This document shows, in pieces, positions 57,544-64,000 of a stretch of DNA of 64,000 nucleotides. Under the pieces are notes generated by a model. That model searched no databases and was not told the DNA's origin. It saw nothing but the letters and a program-made list of their open reading frames with translations. Position 1 is the first letter of the stretch. Each line of letters begins with the position of its first letter. This stretch comes from DASQPR01 sp963797675 (GTDB lineage Bacteria; Actinomycetota; Actinomycetes; Mycobacteriales; Micromonosporaceae): positions 1,736,001 to 1,800,000 of the forward strand of contig CAWCQQ010000002.1 of the NCBI GenBank assembly GCA_963797675.1, written 5' to 3'. The position numbers were made by a program, and so were the translations under genes.

Positions 57544-59107
57544 GTGACTGCTTCAACGCCGGATGACGGCCGCCGCGACCGCAAGGGTGGGCGCGATGGC
57601 GCTCCACGTGCCACCAACCCACGCGCGGCCGGGGGTGACCGGGACCGGGGCAGCGGACGCCACGAGAATCCTCACCACGGCGGCCGTGACAACGGACACC
57701 GCGCGGTGAGCGGATCTCGTGAGGACCGCGGTGGATTCCGCGGCAGCCCCGCCGGCGCGCCACGCGATGACCGTGGTCGCGGCGGTTTCAACCGTGACGA
57801 TCGTCCTCGTACCGGCGGATTCCAGCGCGATGACCGCCCGCGTACGGGCGGCTTCAACCGTGACGATCGTCCGCGTACCGGCGACCGTCCGACCGGCGGC
57901 GGCTTCAACCGTGACGATCGTCCGCGTACCGGCGACCGTCCGACCGGCGGCGGCTTCAACCGTGACGATCGTCCGCGTACCGGCGGATTCCAACGTGACG
58001 ATCGTCCGCGCAGCTTCGACCGTGACGATCGTCCGCGGACCGGCGGATTCAATCGCGATGACCGTCCGCGTACCGGCGGCTACCAGCGTGACGATCGCCC
58101 GAGCGGCGGCAACCGTGACGACCGGCCACGTACCGGTGGTTTCAATCGTGACGACCGTCCGCGCACGAGTGACCGTCCGACCGGCGGCGGCTTCAATCGT
58201 GATGACCGTCCGCGCACGAGTGACCGTCCGACCGGCGGTGGCTTCAATCGCGATGACCGTCCGCGTAGCTTCGATCGGGACGACCGTCCGCGGACCGGCG
58301 GGTTCAACCGCGATGACCGTCCGCGTACCGGCGGCTACCAGCGTGACGACCGCCCGAGCGGCGGCAACCGCGATGACCGTCCGCGCACCGGTGGTTTCAA
58401 CCGTGACGACCGCCCGAGCGGTGGCGGGTACAACCGTGACGACCGTCCGCGCACGAGCGACCGTCCGACCGGCGGTGGCTTCAACCGTGATGACCGTCCG
58501 CGTAGCTTCGATCGGGACGACCGTCCGCGGACCGGCGGGTTCAACCGCGATGACCGGCCGCGTACCGGCGGCTACCAGCGTGACGACCGCCCGAGCGGCG
58601 GCGGCTTCAACCGTGACGATCGGCCTCGCACCGGCGACCGCCCAACCGAGCGGCGGCTTCAACCGTGACGATCGGCCGCGCACCGGCGACCGCCCGACCG
58701 GCGGCGGCTTCAACCGTGACGACCGTCCGCGTACCGGTGGCTTCCAGCGCGACGACCGCCCGCGTACCGGTGGTTTCCAGCGCGACGACCGCCCGCGTAC
58801 CGGCGGTTTCCAGCGTGACGACCGCCCGCGTACCGGTGGCTTCCAGCGCGACGACCGTCCGCGTACCGGCGGCTTCCAACGTGATGACCGTCCGAGTGGC
58901 GGCGGTTTCAACCGCGATGACCGCCCACGCGGCGGCGGTTCGAGTCGTGATGACCGCCCGCGGACCGGTGGTTTCAACCGTGACGACCGCCCACGAACCG
59001 GTTTCAACCGTGACGATCGCCCGAGTAGCGGTGGCTTCAACCGTGACGACCGTCCCCGTGACGACCGTCCCCGCGACGACCGTCCCCGCGACGACCACCC
59101 GCGATGA
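57544..59107 (+). CDS. Highly repetitive Arg/Asp/Gly/Phe-rich disordered protein, one frame break
   Basis: About 520 residues from a GTG with an AAGGA SD. A charged N-terminus of about 75 residues leads into about 35 tandem copies of an 11-residue unit of the type RDDRPRTGGFN, with variants RDDRPRTGGYQ, RDDRPSGGN, RDDRPRSFD and longer RDDRPRTGDRPTGGGFN. It ends in RDDRPRDDRPRDDHPR. No folded domain is visible. The pattern (Arg/Asp blocks spaced by Gly with Phe/Tyr) is RGG-like. One extra base near 58644 moves the repeats into the next frame, where they continue unchanged; the break is probably artefactual. The stop overlaps the start of the TPR gene. It may be one gene with it. Confidence 0.75.
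57764..59100 (+). repeat. Coding minisatellite, about 33-bp unit
   Basis: Tandem in-frame units around CGTGACGACCGTCCGCGTACCGG, with codon-level variation (GAC/GAT, CGT/CGC). A higher-order block (SFD-GGFN-GGYQ-SGGN units) recurs at about 58005, 58260 and 58500, showing segmental duplication within the array. Confidence 0.9.
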
Positions 59108-60207
59108 CCAGGCCGGAAGCTCGGCCGCGCGAAGATCGCACGGAGGATCTGGCGCCTGCCGAGGACTTCGTGGACGACCGGCATGGCCGCTCGTCCCGCG
59201 ACGACGGCCCGGAGATCCCCGAGGAGATCAGCGCCGACGAGCTCGACCACGCCGTACGCGCCGAGCTGCGTTCACTCGCCCGCCCGATCGCGGAAACCGT
59301 CGCACGTCGCCTGGTGATCACCGGTCAGTTGCTCGACGAGGATCCGGAGCTCGCCTACCAGCACGCCGTCGCGGCACGCCGGCTGGCGTCTCGCATCGCC
59401 GTCGTCCGCGAGGCGGTCGGCATCGCTGCCTACCACGCCGGCGAATGGCAGACCGCGGTCGCCGAGATCCGTACCTATCACCGCATGTCCGGCAAGCAGA
59501 CCCACCTGGCGATCCTCGCCGACTGCGAGCGTGCGCTGGGCCGCCCGGAGAAGGCGATCGACATCTACCGGTCGGTCGAGCACGCGAACGACTCCGCCGA
59601 AGCGATCGAGTTGCTGATCGTCGCGTCCGGCGCCCGCCGCGACATGGGTCAGGAAGAGGCTGCGGTCGCGATGCTGCAGATCCGCGAGCTGACCGCGGAC
59701 GCACCCTGGGCTGCACGCCTGCGCTACGCCTACGCCGACGCACTGTTGGCGGTCGGCCGCCGCGAGGAGGGCCGTGAGTGGTTCGCCCGGGCGGTCGAGG
59801 TCGACGCCGACGGTGAAACCGATGCCGCCGAGCGCCTGCTCGACCTGGATGGGATCACGCTCGAGGAAGACGACGAGGCGGACGATCCGGAGCTCGCGCT
59901 TGCGCTCGCTCATGACGAGATGGACGACCGCGCGGAGGCCGAGAGGCTCGCGGACCGCCGAGGTTCCGAATCAACATCAGCGGGTACGGGCGACCAGGTG
60001 GTCGTGATCGACGACGACGACGAGTACGACGACGAAGATGACGACGACGATGACGACGACGACGATGACGACGACGACGACGAAGACGACGAAGACGACG
60101 AAGACGACGAAGACGACGATGACGACGAAGACGATGACGACGAAGACGCCGACTACGAGGACTATGAGCCTGTGACGCCGCCGGCCGGGCTCGGTGCCTT
60201 CCCGTGA
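59104..60207 (+). CDS. TPR-type protein with a poly-acidic C-terminal tail
   Basis: 367 residues. About 35-270 form helical hairpin repeats of the TPR kind: ELAYQHAVAARRLASRIAVVREAVGIAAYHAGEWQTAVAEIRTYHRMSG (in part), CERALGRPEKAIDIYRSVEHA, and LRYAYADALLAVGRREEGREWFARAVEVDADGET (in part). Residues about 300-350 are almost only Asp and Glu. ATG 59104 overlaps the stop of the repeat protein (ATGA). The two may be a coupled pair, or one gene whose frame was broken, since this frame equals that of the repeat protein's 5' part. The acidic tail would be able to pair with the Arg-rich repeats. Confidence 0.8.
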   Translation: MTRPEARPREDRTEDLAPAEDFVDDRHGRSSRDDGPEIPEEISADELDHAVRAELRSLARPIAETVARRLVITGQLLDEDPELAYQHAVAARRLASRIAVVREAVGIAAYHAGEWQTAVAEIRTYHRMSGKQTHLAILADCERALGRPEKAIDIYRSVEHANDSAEAIELLIVASGARRDMGQEEAAVAMLQIRELTADAPWAARLRYAYADALLAVGRREEGREWFARAVEVDADGETDAAERLLDLDGITLEEDDEADDPELALALAHDEMDDRAEAERLADRRGSESTSAGTGDQVVVIDDDDEYDDEDDDDDDDDDDDDDDDEDDEDDEDDEDDDDDEDDDDEDADYEDYEPVTPPAGLGAFP

Positions 60208-60258
60208 TCCATTCGCCACCGGCGCTCCGTCCGACGCAACCGATAAGGACAGCACTGC

Positions 60259-61278
60259 GTGAACCCTGTCGACTCTCCGGTCGACCGCTATGACCTCGTA
60301 ATATTCGACCTCGACGGTGTCGTCTTCCTCGGCCATGAGCCGATTGACGGCGCCGTCGCGGCGATTAACGGGCTCGTCACAGCGGGTAAACCGGTCGCCT
60401 ATGCGACGAACAACGCGTCCCGGCGCGCGGACGATGTCGCCGACCTGCTGCAGTCCCTCGGCATCCACGCGACCGCGGCCGAGGTGATCACGTCGGCGCA
60501 GGCTTCGGCGGCCGTCCTCGCAGACCGGCTTGCGCCCGGTGATCCGGTCCTGATCGTCGGCGGTCCGGCACTGCGTGCCGAGATCAGTGACGTCGGGCTC
60601 ACCCCGGTCACCGACGCTGCGGACAAGCCGCGGGCGGTCGTCCAGGGGTACGCGCCGGACGTCGGCTGGACCCAACTCGCCGAGGCCTGCGTCGCGATCC
60701 GTGGCGGCGCGATATGGATCGCGACGAACGCCGACCGTACGCTGCCGTCCCCCCGTGGTGAGTTGCCGGGCAACGGCTCGCTGGTGGCCGTCCTGACGAC
60801 GGCGCTGGATCGGCAGCCGGACCTGATCGTCGGCAAGCCCGCGCCGCGGCTGTTCACGACGGCCGCGCAGCGTGTCTCGGCGTCGCGTCCGCTGGTCGTC
60901 GGTGACCGGCTCGATACCGATATCGCCGGTGCCGTGCAGGCGAAGATGGACTCGCTACTCGTGCTGACCGGAGTCGCCACGCCGTCCGATGTCCTGGCTG
61001 CGCCGAAGGGGTCGCGACCGACATGGATTGCGACGGATCTCCGCGGGCTCACCGGTGGCGCGGTTCGCGTACCCGTGAAAGATCCTGATGGGTCGGCCTC
61101 GGCCGGCGGTTGGACCGTGCGGTCGTCGGCGGACGGCCTGGAACTGGATGGTCAGGGCGCGGCTGTTGCGGCGCTGGCAGCGCTGGCGGCCGCGTGCTGG
61201 GACTTGCCCGAGGAGCCGGAGATCACCGCGGCGAACGCCGCCGCAGCGACGGCCTTGAAGCAGCTGAAGCTCACCTGA
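60259..61278 (+). CDS. HAD-IIA family sugar-phosphatase-like hydrolase
   Basis: 339 residues. HAD motif 1 VIFDLDGVVFLG, motif 2 YATNNAS, a C2-type cap, motif 3 Lys in LIVGKPAPRLF and motif 4 VVGDRLDTDIAGAVQA. This is the NagD/p-nitrophenyl-phosphatase group; the substrate is unknown. A C-terminal extension of about 60 residues is specific to the actinobacterial members. It starts at GTG 60259 and follows the TPR gene, as in other actinobacteria. Confidence 0.9.
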   Translation: MNPVDSPVDRYDLVIFDLDGVVFLGHEPIDGAVAAINGLVTAGKPVAYATNNASRRADDVADLLQSLGIHATAAEVITSAQASAAVLADRLAPGDPVLIVGGPALRAEISDVGLTPVTDAADKPRAVVQGYAPDVGWTQLAEACVAIRGGAIWIATNADRTLPSPRGELPGNGSLVAVLTTALDRQPDLIVGKPAPRLFTTAAQRVSASRPLVVGDRLDTDIAGAVQAKMDSLLVLTGVATPSDVLAAPKGSRPTWIATDLRGLTGGAVRVPVKDPDGSASAGGWTVRSSADGLELDGQGAAVAALAALAAACWDLPEEPEITAANAAAATALKQLKLT

Positions 61279-61302
61279 ACCGCGTTTGCTCCGGTTGGCG
61301 GG

Positions 61303-61641
61303 TTACAGGAGTTTGCGCAGCTTGAGGAGGTCGAACGGATTGGCCTTGACGCCGATCCGGCCGGATGCCCAGGCCTGCGCCATGTCGAGCTTGCCATTGA
61401 GCATCGCGACGAAATCGTCGCTGGTGGCGGTGAGGCGGATCTTCGCGTTCGGGTCGTCGCCGTCGGTCAGCCCGATCAGACGGCCGCCGGTCAGCTGGCC
61501 GTGGAACGCGACGCCGAGGTCCTTGATCGTGCAGGCGAGTGGGCGATCCAGATCGATCTTGGCGGAGCCTGCGGCAGCGTTTTTGTCCAGGCGGGCTGCG
61601 AGTGCGAGCAGGGCCTCGCGGCACTCGTCCACTGTGGCCAT
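61303..61641 (-). CDS. SCP2 sterol-carrier domain protein
   Basis: 112 residues. A small alpha/beta lipid-binding domain: CTIKDLGVAFHGQLTGGRL, IRLTATSDDFVAMLNGKLDMAQAWASGRIGVKANPFDLLKL (in part). It probably binds a hydrophobic ligand. ATG 61641 is preferred (GGAGAG six bases upstream); the adjacent ATG 61644 is possible. The longer frame to 61836 overlaps the divergent gene and is not conserved. Confidence 0.85.
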   Translation of the reverse strand: MATVDECREALLALAARLDKNAAAGSAKIDLDRPLACTIKDLGVAFHGQLTGGRLIGLTDGDDPNAKIRLTATSDDFVAMLNGKLDMAQAWASGRIGVKANPFDLLKLRKLL

Positions 61642-61817
61642 CATTCTCTCCTTCGCCGAGCACAGCCGCTTGATCGTCGTCAACGGGACGGTACCGCAAA
61701 CCGGGTGTCCGAAGAGCCTTGTAGCGTAAAGCCTGGGATACTTTCGCGAGGTGACCGCGCGCTCATGCGAATGCGACAGCGGCGAACTCGTGTCACCGGC
61801 AATGTGAGGAGATCTGA

Positions 61818-62842
61818 ATGGCTCAGAAGGACGCATGGCGTGCCTACTACGAGCTGGCCCTCGGACTGACCGAGACGTCTCGTAAGCAGGCCGCGAAGAT
61901 CGCAGCGCGAGTCGCCAGTCGGGGCGGTGCCACCGCCGAACAGCTGCAACAACTTGCCGAGGACTTCATCAATGCCAGCATGGCGAATCGCGAAGCGATG
62001 ACGCGGATGGTCCGGGTCGAGATCGACCGGGCGCTCGGCGGGTCGGGCTCGCCACCATGGATGAGGTCGACGAACTGACCAAGCGCGTCCGCGAACTCGA
62101 GTTCGAGCTGCGCGAGTCGCACGACGGCAGTAAGCCGGCGGCAGACCACGTCGTCGCGACTGACGCGGCCGCACCGGCGAAGAAGACGGTCGCGAAGAAG
62201 GTTGTCGCCAAGAAGACGGTTGCCAAGAAGGCCGGTGGTAAGAAGGCGGTGGCCGAGCAGGCGGCGGCGAAGTCGCCGGTGCCCGAGACTGCTCCGACTG
62301 CCGCGGTGGTCGAGACGGTTGTTGCTCCGCCGCTTGACGTACCGGCATCCGTGCAGGCAGAGCCGGTCCGCACCGAGCCCGCCACGACCACTGCCGCCAA
62401 GACTGCACCGGCCAAGACCGCACCCGCGAAGCAGGCCCCGGCCGCAAAGAAGGCCGCCGTCGCGAAGCAGACCGCGCCCGTCAAGAAGGCCGCCGCAAAG
62501 AAAACCGCGCCCGCAGCGAAGACCGGGGCTGCGACGAAGGCCGGGGCTACAAAGAAGACCGCGCCCGCAAAGAAGGCCTCCGCAGCGAAGCAGACCGCGT
62601 CCGTAACGGAGGCCGTCGCCGTAAAGGCGGCCCCGGCGGCGAAGAAGACCGCGCCGGCGAAGCAGAGTGCGCCGGTGAAGCAGGCTGCGCCGACCGTGGC
62701 GGCCAAGAAGACGGCGACCACGGCGGCTCCGGCGAAGACCACTCCGGAAAAGAACGCCCCGGCCAAGAAGACGGCGAAGACCGCCGCAGCGAAGACGACA
62801 GCTGCACCGAAGAAGACGTCTGCCGCCGAAGACGGCAGCTAA
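61818..62842 (+). CDS. Phasin-like protein with a lysine/alanine-rich histone-H1-like tail, one frame break
   Basis: The first frame gives an amphipathic helical domain (WRAYYELALGLTETSRKQAAKIAARVASRGGATAEQLQQLAEDFINAS, in part; NREAMTRMVRVEIDRALG). One base appears missing near 62038: shifting the frame continues the text as RVGLATMDEVDELTKRVRELEFELRE, a coiled coil, then about 220 residues of AKKTAPAKK-type repeats. A single gene of about 341 residues is therefore likely; the ATG at 62057 allows a separate second protein instead. The helical part resembles PHA-granule-associated proteins and the tail resembles H1/HU-extension DNA-binding tails. The role is inferred. Confidence 0.75.
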
Positions 62843-62866
62843 GAAGGCGCCGTCCGGAGCTTCGTC

Positions 62867-63208
62867 GTGACCGAGTCCGAGCAGGCCCTGGCCGCGGCGT
62901 TTGCACAGATCGACGACGTATTCGGCGATGGCCGCCCGCCCCACGGCCACGCCGAGCCCCACGAGGCGGCAGCGGCTGCATACGTCGAGATTTCCGGCGA
63001 CGCCGAATTCTCCGATGACGACGATTTCGCGGATGAGGACGTCACCAACGCTGAGGACGATCAGGACGAGGGCGCCAAGGCCCGTCTGGCCGCCGCGCTC
63101 GCGGAGATCGACGCGCGCTTCGGCCGTCCGCCGGCCGAGCAGGTCAGCGCTTTCGCGGACGCACACCAGACGTTGCAGGCGACGCTCAACCGCATCGACA
63201 CCCCCTGA
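62867..63208 (+). CDS. Small acidic protein of unknown function
   Basis: 113 residues from a GTG. Two similar helical segments (QALAAAFAQIDDVFGDGRPP and ARLAAALAEIDARFGRPPAE) flank a strongly acidic stretch (EFSDDDDFADEDVTNAEDDQ), so it may be an internal duplication. It sits between the phasin-like gene and tlyA and ends five bases before the tlyA start. No family recognised. Confidence 0.65.
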   Translation: MTESEQALAAAFAQIDDVFGDGRPPHGHAEPHEAAAAAYVEISGDAEFSDDDDFADEDVTNAEDDQDEGAKARLAAALAEIDARFGRPPAEQVSAFADAHQTLQATLNRIDTP

Positions 63209-63213
63209 CCGAG

Positions 63214-64000
63214 ATGGCGAGACGTATCCGGCTCGACGCTGAGCTGGTCCGGCGGGGACTCGCCCGGTCGCGCGAGCAGGCGGCCGAACTGGTCGCAGCC
63301 GGCCGGGTCGAAATCCGTGGCACGGTTGCGGCGAAAGTCGCGGCGATGGTCGATCCGGCGGATCCGCTGATCGTCCGGGGCGGCGACCCGACCACCGAGT
63401 ACGTCTCCCGGGGCGGCCACAAACTCGCCGGTGCGCTGGCGGCATTCGGCCCGGCCGGGCTTGCCGTCGAAGGTCGTCGCTGTCTGGATGCCGGCGCGTC
63501 AACGGGCGGCTTCACGGACGTACTGCTGCGGGCCGGTGCTCGGGAAGTGGTCGCCGTCGACGTCGGCTACGGCCAGCTCGCCTGGTCGATCCGCAGCGAC
63601 GAGCGGGTACGCGTCCATGACCGTACGAATGTCAGATCGTTGACGCCCGCGGACATCGACGGCCCGGCCGACCTGATCGTCGCGGACCTGTCGTTCATCT
63701 CGTTGCGCCTCGTGCTGGACGCGCTGACCGCCTGCCTGAATCCCGAAGGCGACCTGGTGCCGATGGTGAAACCGCAGTTCGAGGTCGGCAAGGAGCGCGT
63801 CGGCCCGGGTGGCGTCGTGCGCGATCCGGCACTGCGGGCGGACGCCGTGCTCGACGTCGCGGTACAGGCGCAGCAGCGCGGACTCGGTGTCGCGGGCGTG
63901 GTCGACCAGCCCGCTGCCGGGCCCGTCTGGCAACGTGGAATTCTTCTTGTGGCTACGTCGCGGACCGTCCCGGGTCACACCCGAGGAGATCCGGCGCGTG
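63214..64000 (+). CDS. tlyA: TlyA-family rRNA 2'-O-methyltransferase, 3' end outside window, one frame break
   Basis: It opens with an S4 RNA-binding domain (MARRIRLDAELVRRGLARSR...AAGRVEIRG), then an FtsJ-like SAM fold: EYVSRGGHKLAGAL, CLDAGASTGGFTDVLLRAGA, IVADLSFISL and VKPQFEVGKERVGPGGVV. In mycobacteria TlyA methylates C1409 of 16S and C1920 of 23S rRNA and is needed for capreomycin sensitivity. Around 63907 one extra C breaks the frame; the text then resumes as SPLPGPSGNVEFFLWLRRG and VTPEEIRRV to the window edge. Confidence 0.9.
   Translation, partial: MARRIRLDAELVRRGLARSREQAAELVAAGRVEIRGTVAAKVAAMVDPADPLIVRGGDPTTEYVSRGGHKLAGALAAFGPAGLAVEGRRCLDAGASTGGFTDVLLRAGAREVVAVDVGYGQLAWSIRSDERVRVHDRTNVRSLTPADIDGPADLIVADLSFISLRLVLDALTACLNPEGDLVPMVKPQFEVGKERVGPGGVVRDPALRADAVLDVAVQAQQRGLGVAGVVDQPAAGPVWQRGILLVATSRTVPGHTRGDPAR

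Noticed and set aside
57764..59100. The 33-bp periodic array as a CRISPR
   Set aside because: Units abut with no unique spacers, vary by synonymous codons and keep one coding frame; no cas genes are near.

Overview
The window looks like chromosomal DNA of a high-GC actinobacterium. Four things point there: the gene orders (rsmB-rpe-rib-hisEG, infC-rpmI-rplT-pheST, argCBDFRGH-tyrS-rrn-tlyA), the roughly 3.1-kb 23S rRNA, the many GTG starts and the several apparently leaderless promoters. The 16S text resembles Micromonosporales/Frankiales-type sequences, but I cannot place it to genus by reading.

Layout. 1-6.3 kb: end of rsmB, rpe, a receiver-GGDEF protein, then an FMN riboswitch and ribD-ribE-ribBA-ribH. 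6.3-9.8 kb: an ECF sigma factor with a GerMN-type partner, hisE, hisG and a PH-domain protein. 10-16 kb: infC (AUC start), rpmI, rplT, an rRNA 2'-O-methyltransferase, pheS and pheT. 16-23 kb: an MFS transporter, a SCO6745-like protein, a large LuxR (LAL) regulator, and a DUF2089/SHOCT-like module with a leaderless promoter. 23-32 kb: a five-gene minus-strand biosynthetic operon. 32.6-39 kb: a decayed secreted protein, a reductase, small membrane proteins, a PadR-controlled ABC exporter and an exported protein. 39-49.6 kb: the arginine operon (without argJ), a sulfotransferase-like gene, a class IV aminotransferase, a PrmC-like methyltransferase and a 3-methyladenine glycosylase. 50-57.5 kb: tyrS and one rrn operon (16S-23S-5S, no spacer tRNA) behind three tandem promoters. 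57.5-64 kb: a highly repetitive Arg/Asp/Gly-rich disordered protein, a TPR protein with a poly-acidic tail, a HAD-IIA phosphatase, an SCP2-domain protein, a phasin/H1-like protein, a small acidic protein and tlyA (cut by the window end).

The most novel-looking locus is the operon at 23.1-32.1 kb. SbnA- and SbnB-like enzymes should supply L-2,3-diaminopropionate. A TauD/SyrP-like dioxygenase could hydroxylate an intermediate. A stand-alone NRPS (half condensation domain, adenylation, carrier, type-II-like thioesterase) precedes them in the transcript order after a membrane protein with the carrier/six-TM/three-left-handed-beta-helix layout of epsilon-poly-lysine synthetase (Pls), but with no adenylation domain. 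This reads as a split Pls-type assembly line for a Dap-based polymer or amide.

Caution: at least 13 single-base frame breaks fall in conserved genes, mostly +1 (rsmB x2, GerMN gene, pheS, pheT x3, argF x2, sulfotransferase, repeat protein, phasin-like gene, tlyA). Assembly or sequencing indels are the likeliest cause, so these genes are annotated as whole CDSs with the break noted.
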